Assembly: GCA_001599715.1 (NCBI GenBank)
Contig: BCHU01000019.1
Coordinates: 19,170-83,169, forward strand
Length of the DNA: 64,000 nt
Source: Phaeotremella fagi
Taxonomy: Eukaryota; Basidiomycota; Tremellomycetes; Tremellales; Phaeotremellaceae
Direction of reading: 5' to 3'
Numbering within the stretch: the stretch's first letter is position 1; the number at the start of each line of letters is the position of its first letter. Below are positions 1-12,592 of this stretch, in pieces. Under the pieces are notes generated by a model, which searched no databases, was not told the DNA's origin, and was given only the letters and a program-made list of their open reading frames with translations. The translations under genes and the position numbers were made by a program.

Positions 1-172
1 CTCCCAGAACAGCTGATACAATAAGTTTTCTTTGTGACTTGGGTTTGCGAGGGTCGATCACCTTATGAGCAGGAGGTTTGGGGGTTCTACCGGTCAGGTT
101 AGGATTTGGTAGATGAGGACCACAGAGGTTTCTTCGAGCGTGTAATTGAAAGCGTGAGTAGGTCTTGAACAT
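1..172 (-). CDS. 5' end of an unidentified gene running off the left edge
   Basis: An ATG at 172 (reverse strand) opens a frame that stays open to the window edge (57 codons visible). The start is rich in Arg, Lys and Pro with few acidic residues (MFKTYSRFQLHARRN), which resembles a mitochondrial presequence, and the last visible residues become hydrophobic (LIVSAVLG). A shorter out-of-frame ATG lies about 40 nt upstream. I do not recognise the protein. The rest lies outside the window, so neither the start nor the absence of introns is certain. Confidence 0.4.
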   Translation of the reverse strand, partial: MFKTYSRFQLHARRNLCGPHLPNPNLTGRTPKPPAHKVIDPRKPKSQRKLIVSAVLG

Positions 173-1610
173 TATTGATCTTTGATGGAGAGCTGGTAAT
201 CCTTGCCATAACTTTCAAGTTACTGTCTTTCTATATCATTTTATCCAGACTGAGAAGTCTCCATTGTAGTGATTCTCAATGGAGCGGTTCTAAGGGAGAG
301 GAAGAAAGGAGCTGGTCGCGAAGAAGGGGAAGGCTTTGTTCGGTAAGGGTGATTCCAAAGGTGACGCGACTAGTGAAAAGGTAAGTGACAGTGGAGCAGA
401 TGGGTTACAGTTGTGTTGGGTAGATAATCATTACACAATCACTCTCTGTGAATCTACTGTATGTAAAGTGCTGTGCAAAACCTGTATAGTATCGAAAACC
501 AAAATCACCATCGTACATTCTGAAAATAGAAACAGTGCCAGAGAAATAAATCTTCCCACCTTCGTAACTTAAGTTCCGTAGGATTTGACTTGGTCGATTC
601 ATTTGCATATGCGATTTGACGTATGAAAGATGCTAGAGCATGCTCAGACAGCAACATCATCTGATAACTTGAACAAATTATTTCCGACCGTTTGTAGATC
701 CTGAGATGCGTATCTGGTATTGATTGACCAATCAAAATTTCCCAAGGAAAGAAGAGTTTCCTTCGGATACCCTTCGGATACGAAGGCTTGCAAAAGCAAT
801 TCATTTGCAGGTCTTCGGACTACAAGTGAAAGTAGGGTGATCGGCTTATTCACATGATCGTTGAAGGCTCTTGAAGCCTTCGCAAAATCTAGCAGCTCAG
901 AAGACATCATGGTGAGTGTGACCCGTTTTCAACTCTGTCGTGAGCGAGAGATACGATCCGGGCGATGATGCTTCTCATATCTTCATTCGACTGTTTCTCG
1001 CTCACAGCTGAACATCGATTTTTCATGATACATCTCAGTGCGGATCCTGACACTCGTTTATGACTAGAGACTTGAGAATGAGTTGAGGTTTCACGGGTCA
1101 AATTGCCCTTGCACGTTCAGAAGTCGACTTTTTCGTTGTGACCGGATACAGTCAATATCAAATGCTGTCGTTCAAGTTATGGCCTGTTGAATTGCATTGG
1201 TCACCTGACTGCGTATACAGATACTCGGACCTGTAATATTTCTGGAACATACTTGTATGACTAGAAGTTACTAGTAGCCCCTGCCAGGAAAGCTAGATAA
1301 CAACAGGTCTTCCTAAGATCTGTTAGAACTCCCCGAGCTCTCTGAATTGCTTCTCGTAGTGTATGAGAAGATTCAAGATACTGTACAAGTACAGTATATT
1401 AGATAGCACAATGGAAGTGACTATCTGACAATTGAATATTTGGTCAAATGCACTGATGAAAGAAGACTCGTTACAGGAAGTCATGAAATACTGCATACAT
1501 ATCATGTTTCTTCTCACTTTCTGCCCCACTTCCTGTCTTTCCAAGCGCATCGAAGAAAAAGTTTTAGATATCGCCACCAAACAGACTACACACTCACCAT
1601 AAGAATCAAG
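173..1610. other. Gene-poor stretch with doubtful coding fragments
   Basis: No complete gene can be supported here. On the reverse strand, open stretches at 907-1101 and 644-910 look mildly protein-like. The second contains LLDFAKASRAF, which faintly resembles an F-box helix, but I could not join the two with convincing splice sites. On the plus strand 297-380 reads as a Lys/Gly-rich peptide ending at a good GTAAGT donor. These may be parts of a decayed or poorly conserved gene. Confidence 0.3.
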
Positions 1611-2938
1611 ATGTCTTGTCCTCAAACCAGTCAAGTACCCCCTCTGCCAGAAGAGCTCTGGTACAAAATCATTGGTTTTTCCATGAAACCACTCCCAAGA
1701 AATATGTGGCCATCAACTAGGTCAGATTTTGAACAACATTCCATGACATTGTGGATGAGGAAAAGTGGAGTAAGTGATGACTGAAAACGCATGGATTGCC
1801 AGAACGTCTGTCTATACTGACATGCTGTACATAGCCACAAAACCGAATTGCTGGTGAACTCCTTTATAAAACACCCATTTTCTGGGACGTTGAAAGTTTC
1901 ACCAAAGGATTAGAAATGAGCGAGGAAGAGCTCAAGAATCGTGTGTCTTTGACCGAAAAACAACTCATCAGTGGTATGGAAAATCTTCATCTGGTTATCG
2001 ATTCAAAAGCCACAGAGATGCTTTATCACAATCTAGCATTCACACAAGAAATCAAGCAAAACACACTGTCAATATTATTAGCTGATGAGAAGGCGTTTCG
2101 CTTGTTGGGTGAAAATATTCAAAAATTCACTAATTCCATCCAGAATGATGATCAGATTCTGAAGAGGCTCAAAACAATTTCTTTTTATCCTAATAAAAGA
2201 TCTGCATTTTATGATTCAAGGGTTGAATCCAATATCGGAGATCCAAATCTTGGGGGTGCTTATTCTAGAATTTGGAGAACTCGATCCAAGCTTTCTAGAG
2301 GGATCTTTGAATTCATCAAAAAGAGTCAACCAAAATCCTTCTGTTTCACTCAATCAAATTCTCTCTCTGACAGCTCAATCATATATTCAGATCCGTTCAC
2401 ATTCACTGTTCAGAACTGTCCACCGAGTGATCCAGGAATGGTTTTCCAACATTATGTGGATGCAGGCGGTGGCTTCGACAGAGGGAGATTCTTGATACCA
2501 GGGAAGCGAAATGTTTTCTTATTTCCACCATCCAATGATGAACATTTGAGAGCTAATCATGATAAACTTTGCAGGACATATGAGAGTTATATCGCGTATG
2601 CCCTTCATACATTTGAGAAAAGCTTGGACAACTATCGAAGCCAGAACAAGCAACAGGGAATTCAAGAGGATCTCAACTTAACAGCTGAGATCTTTTCAAG
2701 AACTACATTCGAATGCTATATCCCTGAACTCGAACGGTTTAAGAAAAATCAATCCTTCAGATTGCTGAATCTGGATATTGAACATTTTTATGCGAGTGTT
2801 ACTCCTAAATGGAACTCAGAGGTGGTTGTGCTTCATGATTGGGAGGGACATCCAAGTTGTCCTTGTTGTGAGCATTACGATGATGAGGGTGATGAAAGTG
2901 AGGGTGAGGGTGAGGGTGAGGGTGAGAATGGGTTGTAA
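1611..2938 (+). CDS. F-box-like protein, lineage-specific family (copy 1)
   Basis: Two exons, 1611-1769 and 1835-2938, give 420 residues; the 65-nt intron has a GTAAGT donor and an ATAG acceptor and both exons are in phase 0. Near the N-terminus the motif PPLPEELWYKIIGF has the Leu-Pro-x-Glu-Leu-Trp start of an F-box, the part that would bind Skp1 in an SCF ubiquitin ligase. The next exon starts with PQNRIAGELLYKTPIFWD, like the post-F-box helix. The rest is unrecognised. It ends with a CPCC cysteine cluster and an acidic Glu-Gly repeat made by GAGGGT codons. A paralog lies at 31831-33075 and a truncated relative at 62351-63058. The F-box call rests on a short motif; the family relation is clear from gene structure and matching blocks. 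Confidence 0.72.
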
Positions 2939-3436
2939 ATGTCACTAAGAACTTTGGTGGGAGAGGCTCTATAGAAACATGGTTATTTGAATGAAATTGA
3001 GTTCACACGCTTGAATATCCATCTCCATCAACTTCATGTTCTTTCTGCATGTCGCTCTTGAACGTCTCCCTCTTGTTACATAATCCCAAAACATTGTAAT
3101 ATTGTATGATAACTGTAGAATGAAAGCATCAAAACATCCGTCAAGATGGATGTTCCGATTTTTTAATGGATATCATAGTGGGATCTTAGATTTTGTACGT
3201 GAGGGTGCGCTGAGAGGCTCTATGACTCTATCTGCAGTGGTTAGACCTGCTTCGAAAACCCAAGTGAGAATCTAGAGAATATAGAAAATGTTTTGTTAAG
3301 AAATACAAATCCGTCTCGGCCACGGTAAGTTACAAGTAAAGCCACAGTTGTCATCTGCCACGAAAAGGATTATTGGAAACACCAACAAAACGATCTCTTC
3401 CAAAGCAGCAAGGTTACATCTAAACAAATCCAAAAT
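2939..3436. other. Intergenic, no gene seen
   Basis: This holds the 3' flank of the F-box-like gene and the promoter and leader of COQ4. I see no open frame or repeat of note. Confidence 0.6.
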
Positions 3437-4447
3437 ATGTCATCAAAAGCATCAAAAGTTCTACGTACAGGCTACAACCTAGCCTCGACATCAACCTCGA
3501 CCTCGACACTCAGATCAAACCCCATTTCCAATCCAAGCACGAACCGCAATCGAAATCTATCAACCAAAAATTATCCCGATCATGTTCCACTAAATTTCGC
3601 TCAGAACGCTCTACTAGCCGTTGGTTCAGGTGTAGTTGGCGTACTAGACACTTCTAGGGGTGGTAAGTATCCCCCCACCAAATCTCAAAATCCAATATAT
3701 AATCTGACGTGAATTTAGACCTAATAGCGACCCTCTCCGAATCAACGGCGTCAAGCTTCCTTCCAACTCTTCATGCGTCGATGAAATCAACCCGCGAAGG
3801 TCGACAGATCTTACTTGACCAACCCGAAATCTCTTCTTCCACCGTTAACCTCGAAAAGCTTCGATTGATGAAACGAGGGACGTTGGGTAGAGAATATGTA
3901 GATTGGCTAGAACGGGGTGGTGTAACTCCTGATACTCGAGAGATCGTATGTCCCCGTCCCCCCTTATCAGCCATTGGACCTAACACGACTTTAGGTACGA
4001 TACATCGATTCCCCAACACTAGCCTACACAATGAAACGATACAGGCAAACCCACGATCTCTATCACACCCTCCTAACCCTGCCCCCAACTCTCCCGCACG
4101 AACTCACCCTAAAACTAATAGAACTAACCAACATGTCACTCCCCGTAGCTCTCCTCTCCTCCCTCTTCGGACCGTTCAGAATGACCAACCACCGTCGTGA
4201 GAAATGGTTGAAAGATTGGTCAACTTATGCACTCAGAGTTGGGGAGCAGTGTAATAGGAGTTTGGTCGGGGTTTATTGGGAGAAAAGGTGGGAGCAAGGG
4301 TTGGGGGATTTACGGAGGGAATTGGGGGTTTGGAGGAATGATCGGATGGGTGTTGAGGGTCGATGGAGGGGGTATAGGGAGTTACGGGAGAGGGAGAGGG
4401 AGGCTAGGAGGGTTGGTGATTGGGTTGATGAGCCTGAGGAGTGGTAA
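3437..4447 (+). CDS. COQ4: Ubiquinone biosynthesis protein Coq4
   Basis: Three exons (3437-3662, 3719-3945, 3995-4447) give 301 residues. Coq4 is a matrix-side inner-membrane protein that organises the CoQ biosynthetic complex. The family's metal-binding motif HDxxH-x11-E is complete: H171, D172, H175 and E187. It is preceded by the typical block [20 protein letters not shown]. The first ~50 residues are Ser/Thr/Arg-rich with almost no acids, as expected of a mitochondrial presequence. The splice junctions are fixed by that conserved block and by phase. The 3' end is convergent with the condensin gene, 145 bp away. Confidence 0.93.
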
Positions 4448-4592
4448 AGGTAAAGCGCAACAGATGAAGAACAATTATATTCAGATCAAGTAACGGGTCA
4501 ACCAATAACTCATGGTGAAAGTCCAAAATCAAAAACAAATTCAAACCAAAACCTCTGCAAAAAAATACAACAACCCTAAATCCAAACCCAAT

Positions 4593-7500
4593 CTAAATCT
4601 CGTCCTCCTCATCCTCGTCCTCCTCCTCAGATTCAGAAACGACCTTACGTCTACCGCCTAAACCAACATTATAATCAGTCAACTGTACGAAATCAATGGA
4701 AAGAGCACAACCCACCTCGTTTAGGTCTCTCCTTCTCCTTGTCTTTACCACCAGCACCCGTTGTCGTACCCTTCCTAGCAGCCGCCCTCTTCTTAGCAGC
4801 CTTAGTCTTTCTCGCTACATCAGCTTCGATAGCCTGTTCCTCCAAACCCTTAGCTTGATGTTCTTCAAGTATCTATTCGGATTCGTCATCAGTACCAAAC
4901 ACCCAAATGTGGACGTGGAAGCAAAACATACAGCTTCAAACTCTTTCAACTCAGTTTCAGGTTTATTAGAATTCTTATTAGCTCTAGCCTTCTGTAAGAT
5001 CTCTGTGAATCTTTTGAACACCGTTTCCTCATGTAATTTATCTTGGTAGAAGGGGAGTCTAATGGTGTAAATTCTGATTCAGTGATTTGTTCTCAAGATA
5101 AGTACAATTTGGACTTACCCCTCAATCAATTTCTTCATCGAACGTTCAGATTTGAACGGTAACAAAGACAGACAAAATGAGATATCCCTCCACTGTCTCT
5201 CATCGTTGGCCAGCCTAAACCTTTGACAAAGTTTCTCAACAAGACTTTCAGCTTGTTTGTCCTATCAAAAGTATGTATATTAGCAAAGCAAAATCCAAAT
5301 CAAGAAAGAAAGTCCCGTCAAACTGACCTTCTCGATAAAAGTGAAAATGAATTTCATGGTCCTCTCAAAAGTCTCCTCATCAACCGAATGTTTCCCAATA
5401 CTCAAATGACTAATAACGTCCTGTAAATTGTTATACAAAGCGTTCTCCTTGCCGTTCAATTCAGTAAAGAACAGTTTCGCCAAATCGCTAATCCGTTTAT
5501 CAGAATCTTCCAAACATTTAGCCATCTCTCCCAACTGGCCCTTGACTTTGATCATCCCGTTCAAGATCAAATGGGTCAAGACCATCAAAGTGTTTTTCTT
5601 GACTCCGATATCGGGATCGGCGAGTCCTTGATAGAGTCTTTCACTGTTGTCGTCAATCATTGAACCGAAACATACTGCAATGTCACCTAGGGCGATGACA
5701 ATGTTGGAACGGACGATGGCGTCTTTGGAGGTTTCGAGGATTTTGAATAACAGGAGTAGATGCGATTCGCAGAATTGAGCCGAGACACACATCAATTTCG
5801 TTAGAGACAACGTAGCCGCTTGTTGAAGTGACGGTGACTAGATTATCTATCAGCATGAATCCGATTCCCACTGGAACACGAAACAAACGTACCCTGTACC
5901 TCTTTGGTGAAGCACAGATATGAGCGATCAAAGGTCCATACAAGGCCAACAAAGATTTTTCACCAAACAACAATTCCTTCTCACGAATCCCAGCGATTAA
6001 TTCGCCAATATCGTCTTCGGCGTTACCAGCAACTGCATCAAGATCGTTACCGTCCTTATCAGCAGGTTTAGAGGCGGCTTTCACTAAACGCAGAACGGTC
6101 AGTTCTTTCAACTGGTCCTGTATTAGAAGAGATAACTCACATTTCGCAGTTTCATCCTTACGTCTCTTGAATTCCCGTTCTACCAATTCAAGATAAACGA
6201 TATGTTTAATAGCGACATGTCCAACGACGAAGACCAACTGAGCCAATGAGAAACTCTGGGCCATGGAACTAAGTTGGTTTCCATGAGGAGTATCAAGTTT
6301 AACTGAGTTCATCGAAGATGAGCGTGAGATTGGTGTTTCCTCAGCCTCGATCTCGATCTCAGCTTCAGCTGGAGCTGCAGGTTCAGTTTCAGTCCCAGTC
6401 TCGGTAACGACACCAGCGTTGAACACCTTAGTCGTGAGATTCTTTATTATACGACTACAAAGTTGATCAGGTTGTTCACCAAGTAGGTAAATAGTGTTGA
6501 TAGCTTGTTCGGCCATTCCGAACCTATCCACGGGTCAGGATGAGACTTTGGTTAAGAACAAGAACAAGACTACCCACCATTGAGGAGATTTCGATGAGAA
6601 CTCAACGATATCTTCAAGTTTCTGGAAGACAGGTGATTCCATCGGTAACCTCATGGTTTTATCGTTAAGTGAACCTTGAATCATATCAGTTTAGTTATAA
6701 ACTCAACGACACACCTTTAACTTTCTTTGCACTACCACTCAACCTTTGGAGGGCTATACAAGTGTATCTAGCCAATACCAAATCATGCTGAACCTTATTC
6801 AGTACTACCTAACAAGCCAAGGTATAGATTTAGACGTACCATCCCCAAAGCGCCCAAACCGATTTTCAACAAAACGTCAACCTTCTCAGTGACGACTTCG
6901 CGTTTTGCGAGTGCAAGCATACCAAGGATGATGATAGCACCTTGTCTCTGTTGTTTTGGGATTTCTTGTTCCGTACCTAAAGAGTGTCAGCATCAATCGA
7001 TTGAGTTTTCGATGATTGGGACATACCGTAAACCTGCCACAATTTCGTGATAACATCACCATGGATCATGTTATCAGTCATCATGGTCCTCATCAATTCC
7101 TCCAACGAAGTGAGTTCAGCCAAAGTAGCACCATAAGTACGTCTAACACAAACATCAGCAAATCGTTTCAAACAGAACCGTTGTAACCCACTCGATCATA
7201 TTCTTAGCAATCCTACTGATCTGCTGTTTTGGATTTAAATCCGGTACCACGTCGAAATAGAGACTTCGATAACAATCGATTAAATTAGCTCTAACCCCTT
7301 TACCCTCCACAACCTGTGCTGTCGCTCCACCCCCACCAGCCCCACCCCCTTCCTCCGAGATAGGCGAATTACTATCCTTAGTCCAAATGAGATGAATCAT
7401 CATCTTGATCCCCGTCTCCGCCTGCGAGATGTCATATTCATAAGCGACCCTAAAGAATTTCATCGCTTCCAAAACTTCAGTTTTATTGGTGGAAACTAAA

Positions 7501-9403
7501 AGTTGGGTTAGGAGGGGGATCGCACCGTCGATTTGGGTTATGAATTTCAGGGCGTCACTGTAGTATTTCTTGGTTAGACGGAGTTTCATTATTGTATCGG
7601 CTGTTAGGGAGGTGGTGGTTTGTTCAGCTTGGACGGCGGCTAGTTCGACCGACGAGATTCTGGGTTTACGTTTGGGTTTGGGTTCGGATTTGGTTTTGGA
7701 CTTTTTGGGTTTGGGCGTGCCGTCGTTATCGTCGGCGTCGGCGTTGTCGTCCTCCTCGTCCTCCTCTTCTCCCTCTTGCTCCTCCTCACCTTCCTCCCCT
7801 TCTTCCTCCTCCTCCTCATCTTCTATCCCAGCATCAGCCCTAGCCTTCTCCATCTCAACCGTATCAACTTTTTCCAACTCCTTACAAATCGCCTCATACC
7901 TCTCGGTCCACTCGTTCAAATTAAGTGTTCCACCATGGAGAGAACCGAAAGGATGAGTCTCAATCAACCGTGTAAGCAGTTGAATAGAATATCTTCGTGC
8001 AGAAGAAGTTTTATCTTGGAGGGTTCGGATGGTAAGTTCTGTAATTGTGTGACGTTGCTTAGGGAATTTCGTGGGTAGACTAAAACCAGGATATGTGAGT
8101 GAAAATTGTTATATTTGGTTGTTGGGTTAGACTCACTCGCATAACTTTATCAACGTCGTCAAGACTTTACTCCTAACCCAACTGTTGAGATCTAGATATC
8201 TTTCCATGAGCAATTCAAAGAATTTTTTAATCTGTTTCTTCTTCTGTTCCTCGTCACCTTCGTCAGAAGACGAAATGTCTTTGATGAGTAAACCTATAAT
8301 TTCGATGATGGCGATTCGCATAGGGTATGCCTAAAACATCACCATCAATTGGAATCCAAAACGCAATCACCAAAGAAGAATCCATTACTCACCTCAGAAT
8401 CCAAATGTGCCAACAACAAGGCCATCTGTTTCTGAACAACCCTCGGACTCAATTCAGCTAATTTGATCAAAAACCTCGAAAAACTTCTAGGACCTTTGAC
8501 GTCGTTACTAGCGAATCTCTTCGTACTAACATCCCTCAAAACCTCCTCACCCAATTGACCATAATCGAATTCTTTCTCTAATATAGCCAAAAGTTCCGCT
8601 ATGGGTTCAGAGAGATGTTCGAAATAAGTCAATGATTGGATGATCGACGTCTGAGCTCCGAAAGCGTGACCATGGAATTTCACTGATAAACAGATGATCT
8701 TATATATCCCTAATCTGATTTCATTCGATTTCAGTGTCGTTTCGTTCTCTGAAAGAAGATAGGCTGGTTTAGTGAAACATGCGATAAAAGTTTCTTTCTC
8801 TGAAGTCGTTCGCCAGATTCTTGAAGTTGGGATTCGAAGGATTTTGGACATCGTCGAAAGGACAGGTGGGAGATGATCGAACCATACAAAACTCGTGTTT
8901 GTGGATGTCGATTTTGGTTTTTTGGATTTACCTTTACCTCTTGTAGGTTGTATCTCCTCTGAAGATTTCCCAGCACCTTTCTCAGCAACGTTAACGAACC
9001 ATTGTAACAAAAACGCCCAAATCTCCAAAGGAGATTTATGAACCAACGGAGCGTCCATATCAGCCCCCTCGAATCCATTGTTGTTTGAAGTGGTGAGACT
9101 GAGAACAGCTTGGGTGTGATGGTTTAAACTGCTTAAGATGACATCGAGAGTTTTGGTGAGTACCCCCGAAGAGATGTTGGTTGAATCTGAATGTTTGAGG
9201 ATGGAACGGAAGACGTCGAGTGTTTCTCCTGGATTTGTTGTTATTGAGTCGGGATCGGTTACTGTGTAGTCTATGGCTTGGGAGAGATGGGTGTCGATTT
9301 GTTGGGAGGTTAGGGAAGGGATGTCGAGTTCTTGGGGGATTTGATAGAGGTCTGGATCGGAGGTTAGGGAGAGAAGTTCTTCTTGGAGGTTGAATTCGGA
9401 CAT
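4593..9403 (-). CDS. YCS4: Condensin complex subunit 1 (Cnd1/Ycs4/CAP-D2)
   Basis: Fourteen exons, read downward: 9403-8393, 8330-8137, 8079-7192, 7142-7027, 6976-6840, 6808-6715, 6674-6578, 6523-6141, 6083-5893, 5837-5328, 5261-5119, 5058-4932, 4872-4716, 4657-4593. They sum to 1370 residues, within the usual range. The HEAT-repeat scaffold subunit loads condensin on chromosomes for mitotic compaction. Characteristic blocks include SPQWFGMAEQAINTIYLLGE, the region around DPDIGVKKNTLMVLTHLILN, and RTYGATLAELTSLEELM. An acidic Glu/Asp linker lies at about residues 445-490 and a basic-then-acidic tail ends EEEDEDEEDEI. One intron (6140-6084, 57 nt) is a multiple of three and has no stop, so an ORF caller would read through it. 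An MluI cell-cycle box lies in the promoter (9551). Confidence 0.93.
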
Positions 9404-9488
9404 GGCGGGGGTGGGGTGTCGCCTCTTCCTCTGGTGGTGATGTAAAGATTAGAATAGAGGACAGAGAAGAGAAAGAGAAAAAAGATGT

Positions 9489-9520
9489 TATTGATATTGT
9501 TATTGTTATTGTTATTGATG
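9489..9520. repeat. TTATTG-type microsatellite
   Basis: About five imperfect copies of a TTATTG hexamer lie in the short divergent promoter between the condensin gene and the glycolipid transfer gene. Confidence 0.7.
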
Positions 9521-9550
9521 TTGATGTCGAAAGTCAATCTTGTTGTGTTG

Positions 9551-9556
9551 ACGCGT
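9551..9556. promoter_or_regulatory. MluI cell-cycle box (ACGCGT)
   Basis: A palindromic ACGCGT lies about 150 bp upstream of the condensin start and 130 bp upstream of the glycolipid transfer gene. In fungi this site binds MBF (Mbp1-Swi6), which drives G1/S genes. A single 6-bp match can arise by chance; the link to a chromosome-condensation gene makes it worth noting. Confidence 0.4.
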
Positions 9557-9683
9557 ATATATTACGTAAAGAAACGTGGCTATCACTTATCCAATCCCCC
9601 CTATAAGATATCGCGTCTAAGCGTATACTACGTCGCTACACCTTCCCCTCTACCACCACCACCACCATCTACACCCAGCAACA

Positions 9684-10859
9684 ATGAGTGAACCCCAATT
9701 CTTCGAGACAATAACAAAGGTAAGTGGAGAAACCATCCACCCCAGCACAAGCTAACCCCCACCCAGTCCTTCGTCGACGTAGAAATAACAGAAGCTGGCG
9801 TAGACACCGCTCAGTTCTTGGAAGCTTCAGAGAACTTGGTCAAGATCTTTGGTATGGTCCCCGACGCTTCTTTTCTGGTCTATGCTGATGAAGTGGGAAT
9901 TGTGTTTTAGGTCTCTTTGGGAACCCGGCTTTCGTTGTTGTTCAAAATGATTTGACTGGGAATATCGCTGTGAGTGGAGTTACTCTGTGGGGGTTTGATG
10001 GGGGTTTGATGGGTTTATTCTACCTCGTCGGGGCGTTGGTTCTGCGATTGGTTTGGAGATTAGATCGATGATGATCAGAATCATCGACAGACTTCCTGTA
10101 GAAGGGTAGAAGGGACGAGCTTGGATACTGACTTCCAAAATGGGTACCCGTATCCAAGGATTACAATACAACATCCAACTCTCCATCCCCATCCCCATCC
10201 CCATCCAAACCCCTCCCATCCACCCACCCACAGCTCACTAACACGCCCCCCAGAAAACCCGCGCTTTCCTAGCCTCAAACCCAGCCGCGACAACCCTAGA
10301 AATCCTCTTGGCAACCGATAAAACCCAACACCCAAAATCAGGTGATAGAGTCGCAACAACTTCTTTGATGTGGTTACTCCGTGGACTCAAGTTTACTGCT
10401 TTAGGTGGGGCGTTTCTAATCCCAAAATATAGGTTTGATGCTAACGCCAAACACCTAGGTCTCAGATTTAACGTCGATAACCCAAACGAAGAACTTAGTG
10501 CTAGTTTCACTAAAGGTTATGAAGGCAGTTTAAAGAAATATCATGGGATGATGGTTAGACCTGTTTTCTATGTGAGTCGAGCGAGTGAGCGTGTGGTGGA
10601 GGGAGAACGCAAAGGAATAGACTGCCAGATCCAATCTCCCTTCACCCAGAACTAGCCCTCCGTATATCTGCAATCCCATACTAACCCACCCACGCAGCTC
10701 GCCATGAAAGCCTGTCCCTACCGCGCTACCTTCTACCCAAAACTCGGTTCACCGAGTGAAGTCGTCCAACCAAAATTGGAAGCTTGGTTGAGCGCTTTAG
10801 AGGGGATCGTCAAGAAGGAAGAAGGAGTTTTCAAGGCTGGTGGGTATGGTGAGATCTAG
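9684..10859 (+). CDS. Glycolipid transfer protein (GLTP fold)
   Basis: Five exons (9684-9719, 9767-9851, 9911-9969, 10254-10571, 10698-10859) give 219 residues, close to the usual ~210. GLTP proteins are soluble all-helical carriers that move glycosphingolipids between membranes. The sugar-binding set is intact: D54, N58 and K61 in the block NDLTGNIAK, W100 in LMWLLRGLKF, and H157 in YHGMMVRP. The C-terminal block LAMKACPYRATFYPKLG is also typical. Intron 3 is unusually long for this window (284 nt) and G/C-skewed. A TGCATGGA repeat follows 25 bp after the stop. The start ATG has a good context (AACAATGAG). Confidence 0.94.
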
Positions 10860-10883
10860 GTTGTGGTTGGTATTGCATTTATT

Positions 10884-10930
10884 TGCATGGATGCATGGAT
10901 GCATGGATGCATGGATGCATGGATGCATGG
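10884..10930. repeat. TGCATGGA tandem repeat, about 5.9 copies
   Basis: A perfect 8-bp unit is repeated almost six times between the GLTP stop and the proteasome gene start. It could lie in the GLTP 3' UTR or the PRE4 promoter and is expected to vary in copy number between strains. Confidence 0.95.
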
Positions 10931-11086
10931 TGATTTGCAGTATGTAGTTGCAATGATGCGTAACCACCAAATACACGTCATTAGCAACACCGCGTGTCGT
11001 TCGTTGGTGTCCAGCAGTCCATCCACTCAATCTATATCTCCATCTAACTTAGATATCTATTCAGAGGATAGAACACCACCAGCACG

Positions 11087-12592
11087 ATGAACCACGTAAG
11101 TACCCCCATCCCATCCCACCACCAACCACTAACTCCATTGTCCAGCACCCCTCAGCATGGGGTCAACCCCTCCAATCACCCTACCAATCCTTCGACGCCC
11201 ATAACACTTTCCCAACTCATCAGCAAGTTCCTAATGTCTATGCTGGGGAGGGGGTTGTCGGACATACCCAGTGAGTGATACCTCACTTGTACCGCTCTAC
11301 GAGCTCACTCGCTAACCCTCGCTCGTAGACAACCAATCGTTACGGGAACCTCAGTGATCGGTCTGAAATTCGCTGATGGGATAATGTTAGCAGCCGACAA
11401 TCTAGGTCAGTAGCCCAACTCTCTTGTATCTTACCCAGACTAACTCCACACAAATCTTTAGCCTCCTACGGCTCCCTAGCCCGTTTCCGTGATATCCAAC
11501 GTCTCCATCCTTTAGGTAAACATACAGTCCTAGCTGCGGCAGGCGATATGAGTGATTTCCAATGGTTGAAGAAAGATTTAGATGCTGTTCTGTAAGTCAA
11601 AGTGTATCAATCCAAAAAAACTGAAACTGACTTGCCCCAGTCGTGACGAATTAACAACCCAATTGACCGATAACCATCCAACCCTGTCCCCATCAAACAT
11701 CTACACCTACCTCGCCAACATTTTTTACGCTAGACGAAGTAAGATGAACCCTATTTGGAACGCTTGTTTGGTCGGTGGTTGGGATGAGAAGAAGGGGGAG
11801 TCGTGAGTTGGCTTGTTTTTTTAGTGTTTCTTTCGGTGTGGGTTTGGGTCTGGGATATTTCTTTTGTGAGGAATTCAGATGGTCATGGATGACTGGTTAC
11901 AAAGGAATATTATCCATTTGACCAAGATATCTTTTGTGATCTGGCAAACAGTAATCCTATTAAAGAGCCCCCATCAACCCCAACCAACCCAACACCCTAA
12001 TCATAATCCCCAACCCTCCCATTCCAACCTCCCCATCCAAACCCGAAGAATCCACTAACAAACCCCCAGTTTCCTAGGCTACGTAGATCTCCTAGGAACG
12101 ACCTACACCGCACCAACCCTCGCCACCGGATTCGGCGCCCACATAGCCCAACCCCTCTTACGCGAAGCGTTCGAAGCGAAAGCGGGTGTTGACGGGAAGG
12201 GACCGTTGTTGACTCGAGAAGAGGCCGAAGAGGTTATTGGGGAATGTATGAAGGTGCTTTTTTATCGGGATGCTAGGAGTTTGAATAAGGTGAGCGAGCG
12301 TAGCGAGCGTGCGCGGGTGAGGTGTGGGGAGTGAGCCCGCTGGGGGAGGGATGGGTGGATGAGCTTGTTGGACGAAGAGACGGGCCCGTTGGGTGGAGAG
12401 GAGGTCACGACTATAACAATTGAGGGGCAGTGCAGATCCAAGAATCAGCTCATTCGACTGAAGCTGACACCCACGTAGTACCAAATCGCAACGATAACAT
12501 CAGATGGTATCCAGATCTCCGAATCTAAATCCTCAAAAACTGATTGGGGTTTCGCAGAGGGTTTAAGAGGTTATGGGGCTCAGGTTCAATAG
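11087..12592 (+). CDS. PRE4: 20S proteasome subunit beta-7 (Pre4/PSMB4)
   Basis: Seven exons (11087-11095, 11146-11270, 11329-11405, 11462-11591, 11641-11802, 12070-12289, 12479-12592) give 278 residues. This is a non-catalytic beta subunit of the proteasome core ring. Diagnostic blocks are [18 protein letters not shown] at the mature N-terminus, [31 protein letters not shown], and [20 protein letters not shown]. The first ~45 residues match the processed propeptide. The first exon is only nine nucleotides (Met-Asn-His). Intron 5 (267 nt) and intron 6 (189 nt) are long for this genome; intron 6 starts with a GAGCGAGCG-type repeat. Confidence 0.95.

Noticed and set aside
7570..7956. Open frame of 128 codons on the plus strand, Ser/Leu-rich.
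   Set aside because: It is the antisense of the Glu/Asp-rich linker of the condensin gene; acidic codons on one strand give long Ser/Leu frames on the other.
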